From Bdellovibrionales bacterium RBG_16_40_8 (GTDB lineage: Bacteria > Bdellovibrionota > Bdellovibrionia > Bdellovibrionales > UBA1609): a stretch of DNA of 9,428 nucleotides. This document shows, piece by piece, positions 1 through 7,544 of this stretch; within the stretch, counting starts at the first letter, position 1; each line of letters opens with the position of its first letter. The notes below the pieces were generated by a model. The model worked only from the letters and a program-made list of their open reading frames with translations, did no database searches and was not told the origin of the DNA. The stretch covers positions 9,361 to 18,788 of the forward strand of contig MEPT01000101.1 of NCBI GenBank assembly GCA_001769925.1. Reading direction: 5' to 3'. A program made the translations under genes and the position numbers.

Positions 1-1
1 G

Positions 2-310
2 AATACTATCGGTGCTTATGTACCTTTTTTTCGTTTTCCGTTCGGGGCTTATACTAAAGATTTGCGCGCCTATCTGAGTCACTTTGGGCGCATTGAATTT
101 TACTGGAACATCGATTCTCTCGACTGGAAACTAAAAGACCCAGAAAAACTTTTTTCATATACTCTCGAAAGAATTGAAAAGAAAAAGCGCGGCATACTTC
201 TTATGCACGATATTCAACCACAAACAATTGTAATTATGCCATACTTATTGGCTTCGCTTCGCGAGGCCGGATACACCCCTATACTTATTCGACCAAAAAA
301 TGTACCTTGA
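2..310 (+). CDS. Polysaccharide deacetylase (NodB/CE4 family), C-terminal part, 5' end outside window
   Basis: The reading frame is open at the window's left edge and ends at TGA 308-310, giving 102 residues. Members of this family remove acetyl groups from N-acetylated sugars of chitin, peptidoglycan or related glycans using a metal centre. The part seen contains the late NodB motifs. RFPFGAY at residues 11-17 matches the R-x-P-x-G motif. WNIDSLDW at 35-42 supplies the Asp/Trp motif. ILLMHDI at 65-71 is the last motif, L-x-H-D, with the His that lines the active site, and it is followed by a typical helix and a final strand. The metal-binding D-x-H motif and any signal peptide lie upstream and cannot be seen. 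The acetyltransferase gene overlaps its last 11 nt, so the two are probably co-translated. The substrate is unknown; peptidoglycan is a reasonable guess given the lytic transglycosylase nearby. Confidence 0.87.
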   Translation, partial: NTIGAYVPFFRFPFGAYTKDLRAYLSHFGRIEFYWNIDSLDWKLKDPEKLFSYTLERIEKKKRGILLMHDIQPQTIVIMPYLLASLREAGYTPILIRPKNVP

Positions 311-833
311 AATATTAAGTTATATAGAAGACAAATCTTCGCGCATAAATGACCTTAAAAATATTTTTTATACTACAGCTAGAGTGCCGCTTCATACAGA
401 TGAACTTCGTCAGTCACTTTTTCAGAAATATGCTGCTCCGTATATCGAACACTGGCCAGATGACGTTTTTTTTGCCTGTGATTTGAATTCAAAAAAAACC
501 CTTGGCTATTTGATTGGTTGCCGTAACAGCATAGCGGCAGAAAGTATATTTTCTCCGCTTTTAGGCAGCTATGTTCTTTTTAGTGATTTGTTTAAAAAAT
601 TTCCGGCTCATCTGCATATGAATACGCATCCAGATCACCAAGGCGTTGGTGTTGGCACTTTTTTGATTGAAGAATACGCGTTAGAGCTTAAAAAATTTGG
701 TATTAAGGGTGTACATGTTGTGACTTCTCCCGAAGAGAGAAATGTTCAGTTTTATTTACGACATAAATTTAAACATCTCTATGAACGAAAGTATAACGAC
801 CGCAGCTTACTGTTTATGGGACGACGCCTTTAA
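300..833 (+). CDS. GNAT-family N-acetyltransferase
   Basis: This 177-residue protein should transfer an acetyl group from acetyl-CoA to an unknown acceptor in the cytoplasm. The signature is in the second half. HPDHQGVGVGTFLI at residues 110-123 matches GNAT motif A (Q-x-x-G-x-G/A), which binds the CoA pyrophosphate. GVHVVTSPEERNVQFYLRHK at 137-156 matches the following strand and motif B, including the N-x-x-A/x-x-F-Y pattern. The AHLHMNTHP stretch at 103-111 before motif A recalls GNAT proteins related to the acetyltransferase-like domain of O-GlcNAcase; that likeness is from memory. The ATG at 300 has no Shine-Dalgarno sequence but overlaps the deacetylase by 11 nt, so translational coupling is likely. 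The 3' end overlaps mltA on the opposite strand by 27 bp. Two eight-base homopolymers (T8 at 466-473, A8 at 491-498) lie inside the gene. Confidence 0.88.
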   Translation: MYLEILSYIEDKSSRINDLKNIFYTTARVPLHTDELRQSLFQKYAAPYIEHWPDDVFFACDLNSKKTLGYLIGCRNSIAAESIFSPLLGSYVLFSDLFKKFPAHLHMNTHPDHQGVGVGTFLIEEYALELKKFGIKGVHVVTSPEERNVQFYLRHKFKHLYERKYNDRSLLFMGRRL

Positions 834-2111
834 TTTTGCATTTGGCTTTATCATTAGAAAGAAAATATCTCCGCGATGTTCAATGCTATTAGCCGCTAGG
901 GCTGCATAATCACCCTCGCCAAAATAAAGATCAGCGCGCGCCTTACCGCGAATTGCCCCACCAGTATCTTGGTCTAAATAGAAACGCGAAAATTCTCGAT
1001 ATCTAATGTCTTTAATACTAGCGATATAGTTACCCATATAGTTCTCTCTGGGTCTTTCTGCTGCCACTAATGCGAGCAGACCTTTAAATTTGTAATAATT
1101 TTTATCTGTGGCTATAGAACGATTATCCGTTATAGCCGTGCCGTCACTACCCATTGGCGGTTTAGTTGATTTATTGAAATATACGTACGATGGGCAACTT
1201 CCATAAATTTCTTCTTGCCGCTCTGGGTGACTATTCAGATATTTTCTCTGCGCGTACATTGATCCATTAGAGATCATATTATGCTCAAGCATGTATTTAG
1301 AAATAAAATTCCAAGATTTACTGTTTGTTCCGCCGTAATGTAAATAGCTTGATATTGGCTTGCCTGACGTCTGCAAAATCGCACGCCCGCTGCCCTCTAC
1401 TTGCATTAAATATAAATAGAAAAAATCATTTGTATAGAAAAGCTCTAACCCTTGCCCCCGAAGCGCTCCGCGAAAATCAATATCAACGCGAGTATTTGCT
1501 TTGGCTTTTTCTTCGCTGCTTGGTTTTGCATATATTGGAAAGCGAAATTCTCTAGTAGGCGTCGCCGACACTTTAATTTGTGGAGTATAATAGGCAGTAA
1601 AAAAAGCTGACTTGCTTTCGCCATAACGTGAGTCGTCAGGTTTTAAATCTGGTATATACATAATGAAATTTTCTTTAAGCTGATTCTCAAACTGACTTTG
1701 ACAATTTCTATTGCGAGCTTTCTGACAGCTTCGATAAGAAACAACAATCTCGCGAAACTTAGTTAGCGATTTTGGCGCTTCAACAAGTTTATAAATGTCC
1801 GCGCCGAATTGTATTGTACCGGTCAAATCTTTCTGTTTATAGCGCTTAAGCTGGCGATCAATCGCAAGCTCTATGCTAGAAAAATTAAGATCATCAATCA
1901 GCTTTGGCCATTCATTCGGTGCTAATTTTTTTGTTGGGGTTTTAAATGCTGCTAAACCTTGGTCTGGTGAATCGCCTGGCGCCTTCACTTTGTCACTATC
2001 TTGCGCTGGCTGGCGGTCGTTAAGCACGTTGCCGCCAAACTCTGAGCCGCAAGCGGCAGAAAAAATAATAAATATCGCCCCAAATAAAAAAATAATGAAC
2101 CTCTGTGGCAT
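807..2111 (-). CDS. mltA: Membrane-bound lytic murein transglycosylase A (MltA) lipoprotein
   Basis: MltA enzymes cut the MurNAc-GlcNAc bond of peptidoglycan, leaving a 1,6-anhydro end, from a lipid anchor in the outer membrane. From ATG 2111 the product has 434 residues. It starts with a short n-region, a hydrophobic segment and the lipobox SAAC (Cys21), followed by a disordered linker rich in Asp, Pro and Lys to about residue 65. The MltA domain shows AYYTPQIKVS (near 173-182), LYLMQVEGSGRAIL (near 233-246) and GSCPSYVYF (near 304-312). The C-terminal 3D (double-psi barrel) domain has DQDTGGAIRG (near 380-389) and RADLYFGEG (near 392-400), with the conserved aspartates; the Asp of RADLY is probably the catalytic one. 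An upstream in-frame GTG at 2177 would add 22 residues before the signal peptide, so I prefer 2111, although neither start has a good Shine-Dalgarno. The C-terminus overlaps the convergent GNAT gene by 27 bp. Confidence 0.92.
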   Translation of the reverse strand: MPQRFIIFLFGAIFIIFSAACGSEFGGNVLNDRQPAQDSDKVKAPGDSPDQGLAAFKTPTKKLAPNEWPKLIDDLNFSSIELAIDRQLKRYKQKDLTGTIQFGADIYKLVEAPKSLTKFREIVVSYRSCQKARNRNCQSQFENQLKENFIMYIPDLKPDDSRYGESKSAFFTAYYTPQIKVSATPTREFRFPIYAKPSSEEKAKANTRVDIDFRGALRGQGLELFYTNDFFYLYLMQVEGSGRAILQTSGKPISSYLHYGGTNSKSWNFISKYMLEHNMISNGSMYAQRKYLNSHPERQEEIYGSCPSYVYFNKSTKPPMGSDGTAITDNRSIATDKNYYKFKGLLALVAAERPRENYMGNYIASIKDIRYREFSRFYLDQDTGGAIRGKARADLYFGEGDYAALAANSIEHRGDIFFLMIKPNAKLKASSHKQ

Positions 2112-2328
2112 TGTGGGGTAACGCTTATTAGCTGTTGGACTACGCTTATATGTTGCGATATTTCTGTGTTGTCTCACGCATTAAACGGTACAAGCTTTGC
2201 CGGGCGCTGTCATTAATTAGTGCTGAGCTACAACCCATTACTGTTCATATGTTGCGGGTATTATTTATGTAATATTAATTTCAGGCTTCGCCATTGTGCG
2301 TAACTTCCTGCAAATTTTTAGCAAAACT
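2112..2328. other. Non-coding spacer between ctaB and mltA
   Basis: About 217 bp with no convincing gene. It must hold either the mltA leader or read-through sequence from the oxidase operon. It is AT-rich around 2260-2280, with -10-like words on the minus strand but no convincing -35 partner. CATTAATTAGTG at 2211-2222 is an imperfect palindrome with one mismatch. I found no hairpin followed by a T run that would end the oxidase transcript, so mltA might be transcribed from the oxidase operon as well as from its own promoter. Confidence 0.45.
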
Positions 2329-3213
2329 CTAAGAGATTAAAGTAGAAATCATTAGGTGAAAAAACCATTTATCTAAAGCTGGCACACAAATAAACGCAAG
2401 CATACTTAAATTCACCCATAAAAAAAACGGCAGCCACGAATTTGAATTCTCGGAGCGAAAGTAACGAAAAAACTCCCATACTACCTTAAGCGCAAGCGGA
2501 ACAATAATAAGCACATAAAAAATATGTGTGTTAATAAAAACTGGTGCCGCCATGCCCACCCCTGCGTAGGCAAAAGTGTATAGCCCCACATGATAAAGCG
2601 TTCTTTTCACGCCAATTTTAGTTGGCAACACCGGTAGACCGCCCCTTATATAATCCTCTTTATATCTCACTGCGAGCGCCCAAAAATGTGGCATCTGCCA
2701 CAAGAACATAACAAGAAAAAGATAAATACAATCCGGCGCTAAAAGCGTGCTTGAATTTACGGAGTATCCTATCACTACCGGCATAGCACCAGGTATTGCC
2801 CCCGGCACCGCACCAAACGCCCACTTTTTTTTGCAATAAAGGGTGTAAATACCATTATAAAGAACAACGGTAAAAAGCGCTAACCCCGCCGCTATTGGCT
2901 CAAGCAAGTACAAGGCAAATAAACCTGAAATACAAAATAAAATTCCTATAAGGTAAGCTTGCCATGGCGAAATTTCGCCGACGGGCACAGGTCGGAGCGA
3001 CGTTCGCTGCATTTTTTCATCTAATCTCCACTCTTGTGCTTGATTCAGCACAAAGCTGCCGCTACTAACGAGATAAAGTCCGGTGAGAAAAATAATAATA
3101 TCAAAATAATTAAGCGGTTCACTAACAGAGCGACTAACCGCATATCCCGCGAGCCCAGTGACAAGCACAAAAATACCGATACTCGCCTTAGTGAGTTTTA
3201 AATATGCGCGCAT
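2329..3213 (-). CDS. ctaB: Protohaem IX farnesyltransferase (haem O synthase)
   Basis: CtaB attaches a farnesyl group to haem B to make haem O, the precursor of haem A in the oxidase encoded upstream. The product has 294 residues, the usual length, and belongs to the membrane-embedded UbiA prenyltransferase family. The first Asp-rich motif reads N57-xxx-E61-xxx-D65 and runs on into M68-x-R-T-xx-R74, with Glu at the second position as is common in CtaB. GAVPGAIPGAMPVVIGY (134-150) and WQMPHFWALAVRYKEDYIRG (172-191) are diagnostic CtaB sequences, the second carrying the other substrate-binding motif, and PVLP follows. Eight or nine hydrophobic segments can be counted. ATG 3213 has AAGGGG four bases upstream and lies 11 nt after the subunit IV stop, so this is the last gene of the operon. 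Confidence 0.96.
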   Translation of the reverse strand: MRAYLKLTKASIGIFVLVTGLAGYAVSRSVSEPLNYFDIIIFLTGLYLVSSGSFVLNQAQEWRLDEKMQRTSLRPVPVGEISPWQAYLIGILFCISGLFALYLLEPIAAGLALFTVVLYNGIYTLYCKKKWAFGAVPGAIPGAMPVVIGYSVNSSTLLAPDCIYLFLVMFLWQMPHFWALAVRYKEDYIRGGLPVLPTKIGVKRTLYHVGLYTFAYAGVGMAAPVFINTHIFYVLIIVPLALKVVWEFFRYFRSENSNSWLPFFLWVNLSMLAFICVPALDKWFFHLMISTLIS

Positions 3214-3224
3214 AAAACCCCTTA

Positions 3225-3542
3225 TTAAAGCGAACCGGTAACTTGTATACGTGAGTAAATATCAAGAATACAAAAAGCGAACATTATAATAACGAAAAAA
3301 ACTCCAGCTAAAAAAATAACTAAATTCTGTTTTTTGTCGTACTTAAGACCCATAAAAAACGCTAGCACTAATGACGCCTTCAGCGTGGCAATTGCGAAGG
3401 CAATAAAAGCGTTAAATATACCTGCATCAAAACCAGAAACGGGTCTTGCCACCACAACCGTCAAAAGTGTTAGCAAAAGCAAAGAAATAAAAACTTTAAA
3501 ATAAGTTTTTATAGGCACAATATGATGCTCGCTTTGATTCAC
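3225..3542 (-). CDS. coxD: Cytochrome c oxidase subunit IV (prokaryotic COX4 family), GTG start
   Basis: This is the small accessory subunit of the haem-copper oxidase, located in the inner membrane and probably supporting assembly or stability of subunits I and III. From GTG 3542 it has 105 residues with three predicted membrane spans (about 17-32, 42-64 and 74-94). EHHIVPIKTYFKVF near the N-terminus and KASLVLAFFMGLKYD (55-69) fit the family. A longer version from TTG 3590 would sit inside coxC and has no reason to be preferred. The GTG start lies 8 nt after the coxC stop and directly behind a strong G-rich Shine-Dalgarno. Gly65 stands where FFMHLKYD-type sequences, as I recall them, have His. 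The gene lies between coxC and ctaB, which supports the family call. Confidence 0.88.
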   Translation of the reverse strand: MNQSEHHIVPIKTYFKVFISLLLLTLLTVVVARPVSGFDAGIFNAFIAFAIATLKASLVLAFFMGLKYDKKQNLVIFLAGVFFVIIMFAFCILDIYSRIQVTGSL

Positions 3543-3545
3543 TCG

Positions 3546-3552
3546 CCCCCCT
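3546..3552 (-). promoter_or_regulatory. Ribosome-binding site that fixes the subunit IV start
   Basis: On the minus strand AGGGGGG overlaps the coxC stop codon TAG (3553-3551) and ends three bases before GTG 3542. It is the only good Shine-Dalgarno near the 5' end of this gene and decides for the GTG over the upstream TTG at 3590. Confidence 0.7.
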
Positions 3553-4204
3553 AGCCAACCAAATAAAGAAGTGGAAATAAATAAATCCAAATTAAATCAA
3601 CCAAGTGCCAAAAAAGGCCGACACATTCAACCGCCGTGTAGTAATTTGCATCGAAGTCGCCACACCTTGTCCGAAACATAACCCAAATAATAAGGCCTAG
3701 CCCCACTAGCACATGCACACCGTGTAAACCTGTCATTAAAAAATAAAAAGAAAAATAAAGCGCAAGGTTACTGTGCTCGGCCCCTTGAAAATGAAAAAAT
3801 CTACCCGGCTCAAGGCCGAGATGAAATTTATGAGTATATTCAAAATATTTAATAATCATAAATATTAGCCCGCAAATAACGGTCGCACCTAAGGCTAATA
3901 GCGACCTTGAGCTTTCATTTTTCTGGGCAAAGTGAACCCCTGTCGCCATGGTAAATGAACTTAAAAGTAAAACTACGGTATTAATTGCGCCCAAATGCCA
4001 ATCTAGGTGCTTTGCCCCTTCGGCAAACATTTCTTGATAAATACCGTGATAAATCACATAACCAACAAACAACCCGCCGAACATTAAAATCTCAGTACAT
4101 AAAAAAAGCCAAATGCCAAGTTTAGCCGCTGCAAACTGATGTTCTAAATTTTGAAAATGGTGTGCAAGATGTGACGTGTGTGTGTGTGTATTAGCGGTAC
4201 TCAT
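3551..4204 (-). CDS. coxC: Cytochrome c oxidase subunit III (CtaE)
   Basis: Subunit III is a core membrane subunit without redox cofactors that stabilises subunit I and its proton uptake. The product has 217 residues with five predicted spans (about 27-52, 71-93, 103-120, 147-172 and 194-215), the short bacterial form lacking the first two helices of the seven-helix form. Family sequences are [16 protein letters not shown] (34-49), KYFEYTHKF (119-127), [17 protein letters not shown] (153-169) and [15 protein letters not shown] (193-207). The N-terminus is rich in His and Thr. ATG 4204 lies 14 nt inside the end of coxA, with AGCAGGG a few bases upstream, so translation is coupled to coxA. A (AC)7 tract covers codons 6-10 and could make the gene prone to slippage. 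Confidence 0.96.
   Translation of the reverse strand: MSTANTHTHTSHLAHHFQNLEHQFAAAKLGIWLFLCTEILMFGGLFVGYVIYHGIYQEMFAEGAKHLDWHLGAINTVVLLLSSFTMATGVHFAQKNESSRSLLALGATVICGLIFMIIKYFEYTHKFHLGLEPGRFFHFQGAEHSNLALYFSFYFLMTGLHGVHVLVGLGLIIWVMFRTRCGDFDANYYTAVECVGLFWHLVDLIWIYLFPLLYLVG
4176..4189 (-). repeat. (AC)7 dinucleotide repeat in the 5' end of coxC
   Basis: Seven AC units on the minus strand (GT on the plus strand) encode T-H-T-H-T, residues 6-10 of CoxC. Gain or loss of one unit would shift the frame just after the start codon and remove subunit III. The tract is too short to call a phase-variable switch without population data. Confidence 0.85.
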
Positions 4205-5786
4205 AGGGCCCTGCTGTGATTATTGGTTCGATTAAAAAATTTTCATGAGGTGGCGGAGAAGCTATAGTCCATTCTAAAGTTTTACCGCCCCACGGATTGG
4301 CTGGAGCTTTTTTCCCTTTAGTTATTGCGTATATAATTACTCCAAGTGCAATAAAAAAACCGAGGCCGATTGTCCATGACCCTACTGAAGATATGCGATT
4401 AAGCGAAGCGTATTGTGGTAAATAGTCATAGTAGCGCCTAGGCATACCCATTGCGCCCAATACAAACTGCGGAAAAAACGCCACGTTAAACCCAATAAAT
4501 ATTAAAACCCAAGTTATTCTCGCCCAAAATTCACTATACATGCGCCCAAATATTTTCGGAAGCCAGTAATAAATACCACCCATGATGGCCATAAGTGTCC
4601 CACCCACCATTACGTAATGAAAATGCGCCACAACAAAATAGGTGTCATGAAAGCGAACATCTACAGCAATTGTTGCTAAAATAATGCCGGTCACCCCGCC
4701 AATCGTGAATAAAAATAAAAAACCAAGCGCAAATAGCATTGGAGAAGAAAATTGAATCGACCCTTTATACATAGTCGCTGTCCAGTTAAAAACTTTAATG
4801 GCCGTGGGCACACCTACTAGCATCGTTATAAATGAAAAAATTATGCCCGCAAGTTCAGACTGACCGCTCACAAATAGGTGATGTCCCCACACAAAAAAAC
4901 TAACTGCAGCAATACCAACTGAAGAAAGCGCAATGGCCTTGTAACCAAAAATAACCTTTCGAGAAAAAGTGGTAATGAGTTCAGTAACAATACCCATTGC
5001 CGGCAAAATCATAATGTATACCGCCGGGTGAGAATAAAACCAAAAAAAATGTTGAAATAAAATTGGGTCACCGCCTAATGCCGGATCAAAAATACCAACT
5101 CCGAGTATTCGTTCTGCCGCAATTAATAACAACGTTATGGCAAGAATCGGCGTCGCTAAAATTTGAATAACCGCAGTTGAATACAATGCCCAAACAAAAA
5201 GCGGCATACGCCAAAAAGTCATACCCGGAGCGCGCAGCTTATGCACTGTTACTATAAAATTAAGCCCGGTAAGAATTGACGAAAATCCCATAACGAAAGC
5301 ACCGATTACAACAAAAGTCGTGCCGTTATTTGTATGAATTGAGTATGGTGTGTAAAAGGTCCAACCAGTATCAACACCACCATAGAGAAGCGAAGAAACT
5401 GCGATTACAGCTCCTACGACAAGACAGTACCAACTAAGTAAATTCAACTTAGGAAATGCCACATCTTTTGCCCCAATATGAAGCGGCAGAATAAAGTTAC
5501 CAAGAAAGGCTGGTATGCCAGGTATTATAACCATAAATACCATAATAGCCCCGTGAAATGTCATAACCTGATTGTACTGAGCGGCACTCATTATATTTTT
5601 GCCCGTAGCGAAAAGTTCAACTCGCAACAGCATCGCAAAAATACCGCCAATTAAGAAGAAAGTTAAAACAGTAATCATATATAAAATGCCAATTCGCTTA
5701 TGATCGAGTGTTGTAAGCCATGACCAAATACCCTTTTGATGATTTAGATAATTGATCTCGTCAGCTTGCGTGCTTGTAGACGTCAT
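4191..5786 (-). CDS. coxA: Cytochrome c oxidase subunit I (CtaD), A2-type haem-copper oxidase
   Basis: This is the catalytic subunit: it reduces O2 to water at the haem a3/CuB centre and pumps protons across the inner membrane. It has 531 residues and about twelve spans. All ligands are visible: H78 and H390 for haem a, H388 for haem a3, and H253, H302 and H303 for CuB, with Y257 four residues after H253 as the cross-linked tyrosine. H380-D381 is the usual Mg/propionate site. The D-channel entrance is present (D108 in [10 protein letters not shown]97, N115), as is K331 of the K-channel in [10 protein letters not shown]. The segment around H253 reads WFYSHPAVY, with Tyr251-Ser252 and Ala instead of the channel-end Glu, which defines the A2 class. 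ATG 5786 has AAGGGGAG upstream and starts 8 nt after coxB. The C-terminus overlaps coxC by 14 nt. Confidence 0.98.
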   Translation of the reverse strand: MTSTSTQADEINYLNHQKGIWSWLTTLDHKRIGILYMITVLTFFLIGGIFAMLLRVELFATGKNIMSAAQYNQVMTFHGAIMVFMVIIPGIPAFLGNFILPLHIGAKDVAFPKLNLLSWYCLVVGAVIAVSSLLYGGVDTGWTFYTPYSIHTNNGTTFVVIGAFVMGFSSILTGLNFIVTVHKLRAPGMTFWRMPLFVWALYSTAVIQILATPILAITLLLIAAERILGVGIFDPALGGDPILFQHFFWFYSHPAVYIMILPAMGIVTELITTFSRKVIFGYKAIALSSVGIAAVSFFVWGHHLFVSGQSELAGIIFSFITMLVGVPTAIKVFNWTATMYKGSIQFSSPMLFALGFLFLFTIGGVTGIILATIAVDVRFHDTYFVVAHFHYVMVGGTLMAIMGGIYYWLPKIFGRMYSEFWARITWVLIFIGFNVAFFPQFVLGAMGMPRRYYDYLPQYASLNRISSVGSWTIGLGFFIALGVIIYAITKGKKAPANPWGGKTLEWTIASPPPHENFLIEPIITAGPYEYR

Positions 5787-5794
5787 AACTCCCC

Positions 5795-6739
5795 TTACTG
5801 CAAACTCTTGATATATTCGATCACGCCCAAAACTTCTTGCTCAGACAATTGGCCTTGAAATGACGTCATCACGTTTGAAAAACCCTTTACCACTTTCTTA
5901 GCCGGCATCATCATAGATTCACGAATGTAATTCTCATCAGCTAAAAGGCTTGTGCCATCTGCAAAATCACGCTTCTTGCCAAACAACCCCTTAAACCCCG
6001 GGCCGACTTTATTTTCTTCACTAACGCTATGACAAGCCGTACATCTACTATCGAATAATTTCAGCCCGACCTGCACCAAATTCATACCTTTATAAGGATC
6101 ATTACGAAGCCACTCTTCGAATTTATCTTTTGGCAATACATGAATTTTGGCTAGCATCGACGAATGCCCTTCACCACAATATTCGGTACAAAACACCTGA
6201 TAACTACCGGGCTTTGGTGCATTAAACCACATTTGCGTATACATGCCAGGCACTGCATCTTGTTTATTGCGAAAAGCCGGAATATAAAAGCTGTGAATAA
6301 CATCTCTCGAGCTAAGAATAAGTTTTATTGGCTCTCCTGCAGGCGCATACATCTCACCACTTGATTTTCTGCCGCTTTTATAAATGAAATCCCAATTCCA
6401 TTTTTGCCCAACTACATTTATTTCAAAAGCTCCCTTGGGTACAACGCGAATTTGTAAATAAACATACCAACTCCACCCAAAAACAATCATAAAAATAACA
6501 AATGGGACGAAACTCCATATAAATTCAAGTGTTGAGTTGTGTGTGATATATGCCGTTTTATCATCATTAGTTTTACGTCGATATTTTATAGCGAAGAAAA
6601 TCATGCCGCCGATAACAAGGGCGCATGAAATTAAACTAGCATATACCAAAAACTTATACAGACTGTCTACACTTGCCGCAAAAGTTGACCCTTGTATTGG
6701 CATGAATGATCCGGCAAATGCTTTTGTACCAAAAAACAT
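5795..6739 (-). CDS. coxB: Cytochrome c oxidase subunit II with fused cytochrome c (caa3 type, CtaC)
   Basis: Subunit II receives electrons and passes them through CuA to subunit I. The 314-residue product has two spans (about 28-52 and 72-96) and then a periplasmic cupredoxin domain. The CuA ligands are complete: H149, C184, E186 (main-chain ligand), C188, H192 and M195 in [12 protein letters not shown]. The conserved aromatic patch is WNW at 114-116. From about residue 218 a class I cytochrome c domain follows, with haem-binding CTACH (233-237) and the probable axial ligand M291 in VMTSFQG. The fusion defines a caa3-type enzyme that carries its own cytochrome c. The N-terminus is short, with no obvious cleavable signal peptide or lipobox before the first span. 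ATG 6739 follows the SCO stop after one base, with AAGAGG inside the end of that gene, so the two are tightly coupled. Confidence 0.97.
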   Translation of the reverse strand: MFFGTKAFAGSFMPIQGSTFAASVDSLYKFLVYASLISCALVIGGMIFFAIKYRRKTNDDKTAYITHNSTLEFIWSFVPFVIFMIVFGWSWYVYLQIRVVPKGAFEINVVGQKWNWDFIYKSGRKSSGEMYAPAGEPIKLILSSRDVIHSFYIPAFRNKQDAVPGMYTQMWFNAPKPGSYQVFCTEYCGEGHSSMLAKIHVLPKDKFEEWLRNDPYKGMNLVQVGLKLFDSRCTACHSVSEENKVGPGFKGLFGKKRDFADGTSLLADENYIRESMMMPAKKVVKGFSNVMTSFQGQLSEQEVLGVIEYIKSLQ

Positions 6740-6740
6740 A

Positions 6741-7544
6741 CTAGCCTCTTTGCCTCAACCAAACCGGCACTAAAAAAATAGCTAAAACTAGAATAGTAAA
6801 TGCCGCGCCAATGCGCATAATATTGTATGCGTATAGCGTATATTTCTTTTTTGTCGGATCAAATTGAAAACAAAACAAGGTAGCTCTCTCAACAAAAGAG
6901 CCAATTTTACCATTTGACGACTCAACTAGCGAAAGCCGTAAGATTTCAGGAGAAAATTCAATGCCGTAGAGATAACGTGAAATTACTCCCTGCGGGGTTA
7001 ACACATATGTGGCTGCCGAATGAGCAAATTGCTTAAGTGACTCATTCCATTTAAAGCGAAACCCTAACTGCATGGCTAATTCATTTACATTGGCTTCGCT
7101 ACCAACCAAAAAGTGCCAACCATTTTCTGCCCCAGGCATATTAAGCGCCTTTAGATAATTAGCTTTCTTCGTTCGCGCAAGATCAGCGGTCTCTTTATGA
7201 TTCATACTTACCGCGACGAACTCGTAATCATCGCCTGCTTTGCCCTTCATTTTTTGCAGCACATCTTTAATGCCATTAAGCTGAAAAGTACAAAGGTTTG
7301 GGCATTCGAAATAAACCATTGCCATTAACACCGGGCGAGTGGAATTAAAATACCTACCCAGACTTATTGTTTCACCACTTTCATTTGTAAATTGTAAGCT
7401 AAGGTCTATTTTCGAGCCAAGATGCTCAGTAACGCCAACATCTTTAATTTCGCTAGGAATATCTTCAGCAAGCGGGGATGGACCTAACACCGACGCTAAT
7501 GTTGTAATCGAAAATAGTAATGTTACAAAAATGATAAATTTCAT
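6741..7544 (-). CDS. SCO1/SenC-family copper chaperone for cytochrome c oxidase assembly
   Basis: SCO proteins are membrane-anchored thioredoxin-fold proteins that deliver copper to, or reduce the cysteines of, the CuA site in subunit II, which is encoded by the next gene. The product has 267 residues. An N-terminal signal peptide (about 1-18) is followed by the redox/copper motif CPNLC (C81, C85) in VYFECPNLCTF, and by the third copper ligand H175 in FAHSAATYVLTPQG. A C-terminal hydrophobic segment (about 243-263) ends in a basic tail, so the domain is probably tethered at its C-terminus as well. That arrangement differs from the usual single N-terminal anchor. The start ATG overlaps the TGA of the small upstream gene in an ATGA junction. 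The stop lies one base before coxB. Confidence 0.94.
   Translation of the reverse strand: MKFIIFVTLLFSITTLASVLGPSPLAEDIPSEIKDVGVTEHLGSKIDLSLQFTNESGETISLGRYFNSTRPVLMAMVYFECPNLCTFQLNGIKDVLQKMKGKAGDDYEFVAVSMNHKETADLARTKKANYLKALNMPGAENGWHFLVGSEANVNELAMQLGFRFKWNESLKQFAHSAATYVLTPQGVISRYLYGIEFSPEILRLSLVESSNGKIGSFVERATLFCFQFDPTKKKYTLYAYNIMRIGAAFTILVLAIFLVPVWLRQRG

Noticed and set aside
466..498. T8 and A8 homopolymers in the GNAT gene as a phase-variation switch
   Set aside because: Eight-base runs are common by chance in AT-rich DNA and the frame is intact; there is no sign of variation.
1325..2121. Open frames on the plus strand inside mltA (1325-1555 and 1873-2121)
   Set aside because: They lie antisense to a clear MltA gene, have no ribosome-binding site and give no recognisable protein.
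2224..2236. tRNA-like box (GGGTTGTAGCTCAG on the minus strand)
   Set aside because: It resembles the 5' end and D arm of a tRNA, but the matching D-stem half, anticodon stem and the T arm are absent downstream.
2265..2300. Nine-codon open frame ATGGCG...TAA on the minus strand downstream of ctaB
   Set aside because: Too short and without a properly spaced ribosome-binding site.
2320..2340. CTCT/AGAG hairpin with TTTT at the end of ctaB
   Set aside because: The arms leave a single-base loop, which cannot form a hairpin, and no other stem is present.
6164..6773. Open frames antisense to coxB (6164-6364 and 6537-6773)
   Set aside because: Shadow frames of a strongly conserved gene; the proteins look random.
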